DNA from: Fidelibacterota bacterium
GTDB lineage: Bacteria > Marinisomatota > Marinisomatia > SCGC-AAA003-L08 > TMED6
DNA length: 29,450 bases
Reading direction: 5' to 3'
Assembly (NCBI GenBank): GCA_014239355.1
Contig: JAAZYZ010000089.1
Span: 1-29,450, forward strand
How positions within the stretch are numbered: the first letter of the stretch is position 1; every line of letters begins with the position of its first letter. Positions 7,153 to 16,304 of the stretch are shown one piece after another. The translations under genes were made by a program, and so were the position numbers. The notes under the pieces were generated by a model. That model did no database searches and was not told where the DNA came from. It was given only the letters and a program-made list of their open reading frames with translations.

Positions 7153-7911
7153 TTATTCATCTACCTCTATACTAATTGGGGCATGGTCTGAACCCATTAT
7201 TTCTGGTAAAATTATTGATGTTTTAAGTTTATTTTTTATACTTTCTGAAACACAAAAATAATCAATTCTCCAACCTACATTTTTAGCTCTTGAATTAAAC
7301 ATATAGCTCCACCAGGTATAATGATCAGGCTCTGAATTAAACATTCTAAAAGTATCTATAAACCCTGATTGCATATAATTTTCAAAACCCGTTCTTTCTT
7401 CATTTGTAAATCCTGCATTTTTTTTATTAGTTTTTGGATTTTTTAAATCAATTTCTTTATGAGCAACATTTAAATCACCACAGAATATTACAGGTTTATC
7501 TTTTTCTAATTTTTTTAAATAATTTAAAAAATCTATGTCCCATTCATTTGCTCTATAATCTAATCTGCTTAAGTCCCTTTTTGAATTTGGTGTATATACT
7601 GTAACTAAATAATAATTTTTTAATTCTACACATATAACCCGTCCTTCATGATCATGTTTTTCTATTTCTAAATCATTTTTTATAGAAATAGGATTTATTT
7701 TAGAAAATATAGCTGTACCAGAATAGCCTTTTTTTTCTGCACTATTCCAATATTTATAAGGATAGTCTTCTAAATTTAAATCAACTTGCTCAGGAGATGC
7801 TTTTGTTTCTTGTATACATATAATATCAGGATTTTCTTCCTTTACAAAATCTAAGAAACCTTTTTTTAATACGGCTCTTATCCCATTAACATTCCATGAT
7901 ATAATTTTCAT
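7153..7911 (-). CDS. xth: Exodeoxyribonuclease III (AP endonuclease)
   Basis: This 252-residue protein belongs to the endonuclease/exonuclease/phosphatase superfamily. It shows WNVNGIR at 6-12 (Asn7), QETK at 34-37 with the metal-binding Glu35, VYTPNS, the catalytic GDLNVAH segment, WRIDYF and the terminal GSDHAPI with the conserved Asp-His pair. The length is typical of ExoIII/APE1. It cuts DNA 5' to abasic sites in base-excision repair and trims 3' blocks. Its ATG overlaps the TGA of the upstream thiI as ATGA, and its stop abuts the methyltransferase start. Confidence 0.93.
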   Translation of the reverse strand: MKIISWNVNGIRAVLKKGFLDFVKEENPDIICIQETKASPEQVDLNLEDYPYKYWNSAEKKGYSGTAIFSKINPISIKNDLEIEKHDHEGRVICVELKNYYLVTVYTPNSKRDLSRLDYRANEWDIDFLNYLKKLEKDKPVIFCGDLNVAHKEIDLKNPKTNKKNAGFTNEERTGFENYMQSGFIDTFRMFNSEPDHYTWWSYMFNSRAKNVGWRIDYFCVSESIKNKLKTSIILPEIMGSDHAPISIEVDE

Positions 7912-9065
7912 GTTTTATAAACCTCCCTTTTTTCAATTGCATCCTTATATAAGATGTCAGTATCAAGTGTTGATTCAATCTGCTCAATTTTTTTAATGTG
8001 ACCTTTTAATTCAGGATGAACAGGAGTAAAAAAGGCACAACAATCTTGATGAGGAGCAATTGAATCTTCATAAGTATTAATCATTTTTGCCAAATTAATA
8101 ATTTCTTCTTTATTATGTCCTGCCAATGGTCTAATAATAGGAAAATCGCTTATAGCAGATATAGCATGTATATTTGATAATGTTTGCGATGAAACTTGGC
8201 CAATATTTTCTCCAGTAATGAGAGCTTTAGCATTTAGCTCTTTTGCTAACATACATGATAATTTAATCATTACTCTTCTGAACATAATAACCCATAATTT
8301 ATCTGGGACTTTATCCATAATTAATTTTTGTATTTCTAGTAATGGATATATATACAATATTGTATTTGGTTGAAATTGTGATAGTGTATTTATAATGTTT
8401 TTACAATTATTAATTGATTGTTTATTAGTAGCAGGAACACTGTGAAAGTGTATATAGATAAGATTAACACCTCTTTTTAAGACTTGAAATGAAGCAACTG
8501 GAGAATCAATTCCTGAAGATAGTAAACTAATTGCTGTTTCTCCAGTATTATTTGGCAACCCACCATAGCCTGTTATTTTATCTGTACCAATAAATGCTTG
8601 TCCTCTTACTATTTCTATAATAATATTTAAATCATATTGATTTAATGAGACTGTTTTTTGACATACTTCCTGAATCTTAGCCCCTATTAATCTATCAATT
8701 TCTTTTGATGTATATTTAAATCCTTTATCTTGTCTTCTAGCACTAATCCTAAAAGAATCAAACTCTTTATCTTGGATCATCATTTTTGCTACATCTTCTA
8801 TTTGCGCTAAATCAGCATCAATTTTATACATTAATATTGCATTTTTTAAACCCATTATATTTTTTAATATTTCTTCATATTCGTTCCATCTCTCCTTATC
8901 TATCCCAAATACAAATACTCGTGATGCATAAGTATTAATATTTTTAAAGGGGAGTGGTTTTAAATGAGTTTGAATATTTTTTTGGAATATTTTTTCAAAC
9001 CAGATCTTATTATTTTTTTTTAATCCCAGTTCATGATAATGAATAAGTATGCAGTATTGGCCCAT
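7908..9065 (-). CDS. thiI: tRNA 4-thiouridine synthase ThiI, form without rhodanese domain
   Basis: This 385-residue protein has the ferredoxin-like plus THUMP region at the N-terminus (about 1-165) and an ATP-PPi loop domain after it. The PP-loop is SSGIDS at 183-188, where the common form is SGGxDS. Further ThiI marks are the [14 protein letters not shown] stretch and the [12 protein letters not shown] segment near the C-terminus with adjacent cysteines. It adenylates U8 of tRNA and transfers sulfur to make 4-thiouridine. The length ends after the PP-loop domain, so the C-terminal rhodanese domain of the E. coli enzyme is absent, as in many bacteria and archaea. It lies 12 bases after hisS. 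Confidence 0.92.
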   Translation of the reverse strand: MGQYCILIHYHELGLKKNNKIWFEKIFQKNIQTHLKPLPFKNINTYASRVFVFGIDKERWNEYEEILKNIMGLKNAILMYKIDADLAQIEDVAKMMIQDKEFDSFRISARRQDKGFKYTSKEIDRLIGAKIQEVCQKTVSLNQYDLNIIIEIVRGQAFIGTDKITGYGGLPNNTGETAISLLSSGIDSPVASFQVLKRGVNLIYIHFHSVPATNKQSINNCKNIINTLSQFQPNTILYIYPLLEIQKLIMDKVPDKLWVIMFRRVMIKLSCMLAKELNAKALITGENIGQVSSQTLSNIHAISAISDFPIIRPLAGHNKEEIINLAKMINTYEDSIAPHQDCCAFFTPVHPELKGHIKKIEQIESTLDTDILYKDAIEKREVYKT

Positions 9066-9077
9066 TAATAGATTAAT

Positions 9078-10328
9078 TTATTCAGATTCAAAATATGATA
9101 TTAAATTATCTATAAGGATTGCTTCTTGCTGATTTTTTTCCATATTTTTAACTACTACAGTATTATCTTTTACAGTATTAGAATCCATGATAATTGTATA
9201 TGTGGCATTCATTTTATTAGCATGCCTTAATTGTGACTTAAGACTTCTTCTAAGTGAGTCTGTATATACTGCAAGACCTAAATTTTTTCTTACTTCATCA
9301 GCCAATTTCATGCTTTGATTAATTAAATCTTGTTCAATATTTATAATATAAATATCCGTTTGAGTAGTTTGGTTATTTTCTAAATTCATAGCAAGCATTA
9401 ATCTCTCCATACCTGCAGCAAAACCCATTGCAGGCACATCAGCACCACCTAATTGGTTTATTAGATTATCATATCTGCCACCACCACACAATGCATCTTG
9501 TCCCCCTAATTGTTCTGATATTATCTCAAAAACAGTCCGATTATAATAATCTAATCCTCTAACTAAGTTCATATCATGAATATATGGGATTTCCATTGTA
9601 TCTAAAATTTGTATAACTTCTTCAAAATGCTTTTTATCCTCATTAGAAATATAATCAAAAATATTGGGAGCATGTTTTTTAACTAATTCTTGAATATCTT
9701 TATTTTTTGAATCTAAGATTCTAAGTGGATTATTTTCTAACCTATTATATTCTGATTTATTAAAGCTAGATTTAAATTTAGATAATGATTTTTTTAATTG
9801 AGTAATATATTGTTCTCTCACATTATCGCTACCCAGCGTATTAATTTTTACAGAGAGTTTATTTACTCCAAACATTTGATATATATTATAGGCTATAGCT
9901 ATAATTTCTGCATCTTGTTCAGGGTGACAAGATCCAATTGCCTCTACTCCAAATTGATGAAATTGTCTAAGTCTACCTTTTTGTGGACGTTCTCTTCTAA
10001 ATGAAGGTCCTATATAGTAAAATTTTGAAATAGGCTCAACTTTCCATAGTTGTTTTTGAATATAAGATCGAACTACTGAAGCAGTCATCTCTGGGCGTAA
10101 AGTCAGGCTCTGGCCATTCTGATCATCCCAAGTATACATTTCTTTATTTACAATATCTGTATCTTCTCCTACACTTCTTCTAAATAATTCAGTTGATTCA
10201 AAAATAGGCGTTCGTATTTCTCCATATCCATGAATATGCATAAACCTATTTAGATGATTTTCAATATCTTGTATATTGTAGGTTACTTCAGGTAGTAAAT
10301 CTTTTGTGCCTTTTATATTCTTTATCAT
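9078..10328 (-). CDS. hisS: Histidyl-tRNA synthetase
   Basis: This 416-residue class II synthetase charges tRNA-His. It starts with IKGTKDLLPE, typical of HisRS. Motif 2 follows as FRRERPQKGRLRQFHQFGVE, then the histidine-specific RGLDYYNRTVFE and GGGRYDNL segments, and motif 3 as GFAAGMERL. The last ~90 residues fit the anticodon-binding domain. Length is normal for bacterial HisRS. It sits 55 bases after lptD in the same direction and directly before thiI, a translation-themed pair. Confidence 0.97.
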   Translation of the reverse strand: MIKNIKGTKDLLPEVTYNIQDIENHLNRFMHIHGYGEIRTPIFESTELFRRSVGEDTDIVNKEMYTWDDQNGQSLTLRPEMTASVVRSYIQKQLWKVEPISKFYYIGPSFRRERPQKGRLRQFHQFGVEAIGSCHPEQDAEIIAIAYNIYQMFGVNKLSVKINTLGSDNVREQYITQLKKSLSKFKSSFNKSEYNRLENNPLRILDSKNKDIQELVKKHAPNIFDYISNEDKKHFEEVIQILDTMEIPYIHDMNLVRGLDYYNRTVFEIISEQLGGQDALCGGGRYDNLINQLGGADVPAMGFAAGMERLMLAMNLENNQTTQTDIYIINIEQDLINQSMKLADEVRKNLGLAVYTDSLRRSLKSQLRHANKMNATYTIIMDSNTVKDNTVVVKNMEKNQQEAILIDNLISYFESE

Positions 10329-10383
10329 AGTTTATTTCCAGACTTCTAAATATATATAATATCCAAGATATTAAGTATATTTT

Positions 10384-13300
10384 TTATAATCCAAATAATC
10401 TTCCCCCACTAGATTTTAATTTAATATCTCTTAAATCTGGACTTTTTACACGAATATTTAATAAAAAGCCACTTCCATTACCAGATGGCCACCATTTAAA
10501 ACCAAATTCCCAACAATGTAGTGTTCTATATAAGTACATATTATGACTGATAATTTCATTATTAATTATATCAATTTGTCCTGCATATGTTACTTTCCAT
10601 TTCTCAGTTAGATTTAATTTTAAAATAGGTTGGACCCATACAGTTTTATCCCAACCTATATCATTTTCTATAATAGATTTTTGTAGTTTAGCTCCTAATC
10701 TAACATCTAATTCCCATAGAGTATTAGCATCTATTTCTGGTTCAAAAAATTTATTAGAATTATATAATTGATTTTCTTCGTATCGATCTAAAGTGTCAAT
10801 TTCATTAGTATCATCTTTTTTAATTGATTGTTTCCCAAATAATGATAAATCTGTAGCACCTTGCAAATAAGTTAAGGTTGGGAAATTTGCATATTGGTTT
10901 ATTCTATTTAAATTTTCATCTAATTTATAGGGCTCATGATACATGGTAAAATCAAAATTAAATTTTTCTGAAGTAGATATATTAATTCTTGATTTAATTA
11001 AATCAAAATTAAATTCATCTTCAGATATAAAATTATAACCTGTACTTATATTCCATCTTAGGAAATCTATTTTTGTTTGGGATGAATCATTTAATTTCAT
11101 TTGAAAATTATTAGTAAGGTTCAAATTAATTTTTCTAATTTCATTTGTTGGTGTTGCCCCAATCATAGAGTTTGAAAAATAGTCATTCCCATTATTATCA
11201 AAATATCCTAAATCAACCCCAAAAAATGGCTTTGAAAAATTTGGAGTATAATTAAAGCTAATTGTTGGTGTCATTATATGTCTTAATGAATTAACATTAA
11301 ATTTATTAACGCCAAAAAGTCCATATAGGGTTGTACTAGATGATACATTAAAACTACCAGTCAATCTTCTTTTAAAGCCCTCTGTTTCTTGGCCATTATT
11401 ATTATATTTAAAAACCCAACCTTCATTTAAATTTAATGAGGGATTTAAATTAAGCCATTCAAATAATTTTATAGGTACAGATAAATTCATGCTATGACTG
11501 ATACTATTATTATACAACATAGTATCTCTTTGATTTGAATTATATACTTGGTCATCTTGTTCAGTAAAATTATAGAAAATACTCCCTATTTTTTGATATC
11601 CTTTAAATTGAGATGCAATATTATAATAAATAGAATTATACCATTTATCTCCCTTTCCAAATAGTTTAGAATTTGAATGTGAAAAACGCATATTAGGTAA
11701 TATTCTAGTTTTATAAAATATTGTTTGTGATTCACAAGCTCCGTCTTCATCTAAAATACATTCTGGGATTTCTGATTCTTTGTTTAAATCATAGCTTTCA
11801 GATAATGATACTGATAATCTATTATTATATGCGGCCCAAACTTTACTATAGCCAGCAGAAGATTCTAATTTTTGTTGTGTTCTAGTATTTAAATCATAGC
11901 TATCATTATAAAAATCACTACTAGTGACATAAATCCAATTTACATTAAGATTTTGGGTATTATCAATTTGGTGATTATGGATCCATTTAACATCAAAATT
12001 TTGAATTGATTTATTTGTAAATAAATCAGCAATATCATCGGTTCCTGCTAATTTCCGTTTAAACGTAGACGAGATATTTCCATTAAAATTATATCTTTTT
12101 ATATATCTAAATATTGTATTTAATTCAATTCTATCTTGATCATAAAAATCCATTAATATTTTACTATCCATATAATCATTTGGAGCCCAATAATAACCTA
12201 ATTTTTGAAAAAATGTGCCTGTATTATTTGACACTCCAAATGAAGGCATAATCAAACCCGATTGCCGCCCTCCACTAGTACTAGGTAATACTGCAAAAGG
12301 AAGCCCGATAATAGGAATATCATATATATATAAAAACAATGGTTTTGTTATAATTCTTTCGCCTTGAATCATTTTCATTTTTGGGCTTTTAAAATAATAA
12401 TGAGGATATTCATGGTCACAAGTTGTATATATACTTTTTTGCATATGATATATATTAGGTTCTTCTCTAAAAATTGTTTTTGATTTATATATTCCATCCC
12501 TTACTGTAGTTTCACCTAAATTAATAATTCCACGTTTATTAATTAGATCAAATTCTAAATTTTTACCCATCATTGGTTTTTGATTTTGGCTGGTAATTTT
12601 TGCTGTACTACTATCTTTAGAATATGCATACAACATATTGTTTGCCCAATTTACATCTACAATATTTGATGTGAGTTCTGTACTTTGATATTGTATTTTA
12701 ACATCATTTTCAAGGAAGGTCATTTGGTCATTAATATAATAATCTATTAAGTTAGCTTGATAGCTTAATATAGAGTCTAATTTTGTTTGATTTTTTTCAG
12801 GGAAGAATAGTCCTCTAGCATCTCCTTTTATATGAAGTTGTTCTAAGTTTTCCAAACCGTATTTAAAAATCATAGTATCACCAGAAGCTTCATTAAAACC
12901 CATTAAATATGTTGAGTCATTTACAACATAGTATTTACTTTCAGCCATTCCTTTTACTAAAATATTTTTTAAATTTTTATTTTCAAAATCTGCTTCGATT
13001 AGATTTCCATTTACTTCATCTTTAAATAATTGATAATTTTGATTACTTACTATTGCGTAATGATTATTATATATATATGCATTGTTCTTAATGACCATAT
13101 TTTTAATTAAAGAATCTTGAAATGCTAAATTAATGTTCTCTCCCTTAGCACCTTGTTTTTCTGATTTAATTGTAACTTGATTATTTAATAACATATATTG
13201 TGAATAATCATTGTAGCTCATTTGATTAGCTGTAATTTCATATTCTGGATCATAAAATTTTGCATTATTATTTGCAGTAAATGAATACCCTCTAAAGCCA

Positions 13301-13677
13301 TCTGTTTGAACGTATGTTAAAGAATCAGTCTGAATATAATTATTTTTAAATTTAAAATTTACATTTCCAAATGCATGAAGTGAATCAAGTTCATACCAAA
13401 ATATCATATTTTTGCATTTTAGACTATCTTTACCATTAATCATTGTTACAGGCCCTAATAAATGTAGTTCTTCATTATCGACGTATTGTTTGGCTTGATT
13501 AGTGAATATTGAGATAGTATCTTTGTATATCACAACTTGCTTATCACCGATTGAGGTTGATTTAAAAATTCTTACTTCACGCCCATTTTCTTTCTTCTTC
13601 TCTAGGATGTCAGCTGAATAATTCCATTCTTGAGCATTAAGTATAAGTGGTATAATTAATAAAATTATGTATTTCAT
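10384..13677 (-). CDS. lptD: LPS-assembly outer-membrane protein LptD
   Basis: This protein of about 1097 residues starts with a short signal peptide (MKYIILLIIPLILNAQ). An OstA/LptA-type beta-jellyroll region follows over roughly the first 400 residues, with repeated short strands around GPVTMINGKDSLKC, GNVNFKFKNNYIQTDSL and EITANQMSY. A large C-terminal barrel begins near the GLPFAVLPSTSGGRQSGLIMPSFG segment, the conserved junction of LptD. LptD receives LPS from the periplasmic bridge and inserts it in the outer leaflet with LptE. The frame extends to a TTG at 13695, but the ATG at 13677 gives a clean signal peptide and is preferred. It is the first gene of the minus-strand run. The size is larger than the E. 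coli protein, as usual in the Bacteroidota-like groups. Confidence 0.92.
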   Translation of the reverse strand: MKYIILLIIPLILNAQEWNYSADILEKKKENGREVRIFKSTSIGDKQVVIYKDTISIFTNQAKQYVDNEELHLLGPVTMINGKDSLKCKNMIFWYELDSLHAFGNVNFKFKNNYIQTDSLTYVQTDGFRGYSFTANNNAKFYDPEYEITANQMSYNDYSQYMLLNNQVTIKSEKQGAKGENINLAFQDSLIKNMVIKNNAYIYNNHYAIVSNQNYQLFKDEVNGNLIEADFENKNLKNILVKGMAESKYYVVNDSTYLMGFNEASGDTMIFKYGLENLEQLHIKGDARGLFFPEKNQTKLDSILSYQANLIDYYINDQMTFLENDVKIQYQSTELTSNIVDVNWANNMLYAYSKDSSTAKITSQNQKPMMGKNLEFDLINKRGIINLGETTVRDGIYKSKTIFREEPNIYHMQKSIYTTCDHEYPHYYFKSPKMKMIQGERIITKPLFLYIYDIPIIGLPFAVLPSTSGGRQSGLIMPSFGVSNNTGTFFQKLGYYWAPNDYMDSKILMDFYDQDRIELNTIFRYIKRYNFNGNISSTFKRKLAGTDDIADLFTNKSIQNFDVKWIHNHQIDNTQNLNVNWIYVTSSDFYNDSYDLNTRTQQKLESSAGYSKVWAAYNNRLSVSLSESYDLNKESEIPECILDEDGACESQTIFYKTRILPNMRFSHSNSKLFGKGDKWYNSIYYNIASQFKGYQKIGSIFYNFTEQDDQVYNSNQRDTMLYNNSISHSMNLSVPIKLFEWLNLNPSLNLNEGWVFKYNNNGQETEGFKRRLTGSFNVSSSTTLYGLFGVNKFNVNSLRHIMTPTISFNYTPNFSKPFFGVDLGYFDNNGNDYFSNSMIGATPTNEIRKINLNLTNNFQMKLNDSSQTKIDFLRWNISTGYNFISEDEFNFDLIKSRINISTSEKFNFDFTMYHEPYKLDENLNRINQYANFPTLTYLQGATDLSLFGKQSIKKDDTNEIDTLDRYEENQLYNSNKFFEPEIDANTLWELDVRLGAKLQKSIIENDIGWDKTVWVQPILKLNLTEKWKVTYAGQIDIINNEIISHNMYLYRTLHCWEFGFKWWPSGNGSGFLLNIRVKSPDLRDIKLKSSGGRLFGL

Positions 13678-13747
13678 TATATAAAATATAAACAATTATT
13701 AAAATTTGCTTACTAACAAAGTATACGAAATTACTATTATATTGTTC

Positions 13748-13762
13748 ATTACATTTTGTAAT
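13748..13762. promoter_or_regulatory. Palindromic site in the divergent lptD / secreted-protein promoter region
   Basis: ATTACA-TTT-TGTAAT is an inverted repeat with 6-base arms and a 3-base spacer, in the 151-base gap between the diverging lptD and the pseudoprotease gene. Position and symmetry fit a dimeric regulator's operator. In DNA this AT-rich such palindromes arise by chance, so support is weak. Confidence 0.25.
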
Positions 13763-13828
13763 AAAATAATAATAAGCATATTTTGGGGTTAAATAATATA
13801 TTTAGATACACAATTGGATTAAATATTC

Positions 13829-16228
13829 ATGAATAATTATATATTAAAATATAGTATCTTAATTTTTTGTACTGTTATGTATGCTCAGTTAAGCTATTCT
13901 TCATCCCCAAAAAGTTTAGAGCATGAATTAATGAGTACAATACCACAATTTAAAACTAACCAATTAAATATTGATCAATTATATGCTGCAGATATTATAG
14001 ATAGAGAAAATGGGTTAGCTTATCGATTTGGTTATAGCTTTCCTGTTAACCTTGATTTTTTTGACTTAGCAGCTTGTGATGTATTAAATAATGGAGATAA
14101 AGTTTATAGACTGCAGATTGAGTCAGAATATGCATATTCGATTAATATGATTTTTAATCATTTCTTTCTATCAGAAGGGTCTGAACTTTTTATTTATAAT
14201 AAGGATTATTCTGATATTATAGGTGCCTTTACTAGTCAAAATAACAAATCTTATAATAGGTTTTCAACTACGCCAATTTCTGGTGATATAGTAATTCTTG
14301 AATATTATGAACCTAAGTCATCTTCTTCAACTAGCATTCTAAACATATCTAGTATTATTAATGGATATAAAGATGTTTTTAGAGGATATGAAGATTCTGA
14401 AGAATGTAATAATAATGTTAATTGCCCAGAATTTCAATCTTGGAATGATGAAATTAGCTCTGTAGTATTAACTTTAACAGATGGCGGGACTAGATTATGC
14501 TCAGGATCAATGATTAATAATGTTAATCAAGATTTAGAATTATATTTTTTAACTTCTGAAACGTGTTTAGGCGGGCATGAAGATTGGATTTTTATGTTTA
14601 ACTATGAAAGTCCTGACTGTAATAATCAAAATGGTATAACTAATCAGACGATTTCAGGAGCTACGCTATTAGCTCATAATTATGAATCTGATTTTGCATT
14701 ACTAAGATTAGAGGAAAATCCACCTGAAGAGTATGATATATATTTTTCTGGTTGGAACATTACTACTACTAATCCATCTAATTGCACATCAATTCATCAT
14801 CCGGTTGGTGATATTAAAAAGATTTCATACCATGAAGGCTTAGCAATTTCTGATGGCTGGTTTTTTGATGATGATACTCATTGGAGAATTGATGAATGGA
14901 TTGAAGGTATTACTGAGCCTGGTTCTTTTGGGGCGCCATTATTTAATGATAACAAACAAATTGTGGGGCAATTACATGGAGGGGAATCCTCTTGCGAAGA
15001 CCCTATAAATGATTATTATGGAAAATTAGCTCATTCCTGGAATTTAGGGTTAAAAGATTGGCTAGATCCTAATAATACTGGAATAACTAGTTTAGATGGA
15101 ATAGGAGTAATTAATTCTCCTGACCCTGAAATCACATATAGCGATTATATGTATGATGTGTTAATATTTGAAAATGAATTAGAAACACGTAGCTTAATCT
15201 TAAGTAATACAGGTGAGGAAGAGTCTATTTTAGATTATCAAATTTATAATTCACCTTTTTCAGAAGCGTTCAGTTTACCAGATCAAGCTGATTATTATTG
15301 GATTGACTCAGATTATAGTGAAATAAATGATTATTATTGGGTAGATATTAGTGACGCTGGAAATCAAGTATGGTTTGAAAATAATGATTCTGCATCTGGT
15401 CCATTCAATATAGGATTTAATTTCCCTTTTTATAATAATCTTTATTCGGAATTTATTATTAGTCCAAATGGATGGATAGGGTTTGGTGAGGATAATCCTG
15501 GATATGAAAATCTTTCTATTCCCTCAGATGATGCGCCAAAACCAGCTATATTTGGTTTTTGGGATGATTTAAATCCTATCAATTTAGAATCTTCACCAGA
15601 TATGTCAGGAAGAGTAAAATATGTTTCAGATGGCAATAGATTAGTTGTTTCATACACAGATATATCTCAATGGGGTGATGATGCACCAAATAATTTTCAA
15701 ATAATAATATATAAAAGTGGGCATATTGATATGAATTATGCAGGAATAAGTGGAGATAGAACTAGTTGTACTATTGGTATTCAAAATGAAGATGGTTCTA
15801 TAGGTCAACAAATCATTTATAACGATAATTATATACATAATTTTTTAGGGGTATCATTTGAACAATCTCCTAATTGGTTTAGTATTGATAATCAGAATTA
15901 TTTATCTAATCAGCTTAATTATCAAGAATCAATAAATCATATAATACAAGTTGATGGAAATCAAATGGATATTGGTTCTTATGAAACATATATTCATATT
16001 GAATCAAATGCTACAGGGGCTATTACTATTCCTGTATCGGTACAAATTGGATATCAAGCTGATTTAGGTGATATAAACTATGATGGAACAATTAATGTTC
16101 AAGACGTAGTGTTATTGATTAGTATGATACTTAACTCTTACCCACCAAATTTAGAAGCGGATATTAATCAAGATGGAGAGATTAATGTATTAGATACAGT
16201 TTTATTGATTGATTTAATTTTAAGTTAG
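13829..16228 (+). CDS. Secreted lysyl-endopeptidase-like pseudoprotease with C-terminal dockerin
   Basis: This 799-residue protein has an N-terminal signal peptide (about 1-25), a beta-rich prodomain shared with the next gene (QIESEYAYSI near 96-105), an S1 lysyl-endopeptidase-like domain (about 195-415), one or two beta-sandwich domains with NIGFNFPFYNN and PNGWIGFG, and a type I dockerin (about 746-799). The dockerin has two calcium loops, DINYDGTINVQD and DINQDGEINVLD. The Asp of the protease triad is kept (SDFALLRL, Asp288). The His position is Thr245 (LTSETC where the next protein has MTAWHC) and the Ser position is Phe367 (PGSFGAP versus GGSSGCP). It should therefore be inactive as a serine protease, perhaps retained as a binding module. 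It lacks a T9SS tail. Confidence 0.85.
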   Translation: MNNYILKYSILIFCTVMYAQLSYSSSPKSLEHELMSTIPQFKTNQLNIDQLYAADIIDRENGLAYRFGYSFPVNLDFFDLAACDVLNNGDKVYRLQIESEYAYSINMIFNHFFLSEGSELFIYNKDYSDIIGAFTSQNNKSYNRFSTTPISGDIVILEYYEPKSSSSTSILNISSIINGYKDVFRGYEDSEECNNNVNCPEFQSWNDEISSVVLTLTDGGTRLCSGSMINNVNQDLELYFLTSETCLGGHEDWIFMFNYESPDCNNQNGITNQTISGATLLAHNYESDFALLRLEENPPEEYDIYFSGWNITTTNPSNCTSIHHPVGDIKKISYHEGLAISDGWFFDDDTHWRIDEWIEGITEPGSFGAPLFNDNKQIVGQLHGGESSCEDPINDYYGKLAHSWNLGLKDWLDPNNTGITSLDGIGVINSPDPEITYSDYMYDVLIFENELETRSLILSNTGEEESILDYQIYNSPFSEAFSLPDQADYYWIDSDYSEINDYYWVDISDAGNQVWFENNDSASGPFNIGFNFPFYNNLYSEFIISPNGWIGFGEDNPGYENLSIPSDDAPKPAIFGFWDDLNPINLESSPDMSGRVKYVSDGNRLVVSYTDISQWGDDAPNNFQIIIYKSGHIDMNYAGISGDRTSCTIGIQNEDGSIGQQIIYNDNYIHNFLGVSFEQSPNWFSIDNQNYLSNQLNYQESINHIIQVDGNQMDIGSYETYIHIESNATGAITIPVSVQIGYQADLGDINYDGTINVQDVVLLISMILNSYPPNLEADINQDGEINVLDTVLLIDLILS

Positions 16229-16304
16229 GCTGTTTTATTAAGATAAGTCACAAAAAAATTGTAAATTAAGCGCTAAATTATTTTAGTATTTTATAGGAGA
16301 TTTT

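Noticed and set aside
13678..13695. Six-codon N-terminal extension of lptD from a TTG
   Set aside because: The ATG at 13677 gives a standard signal peptide; the extension has no ribosome site and adds hydrophobic residues ahead of it.
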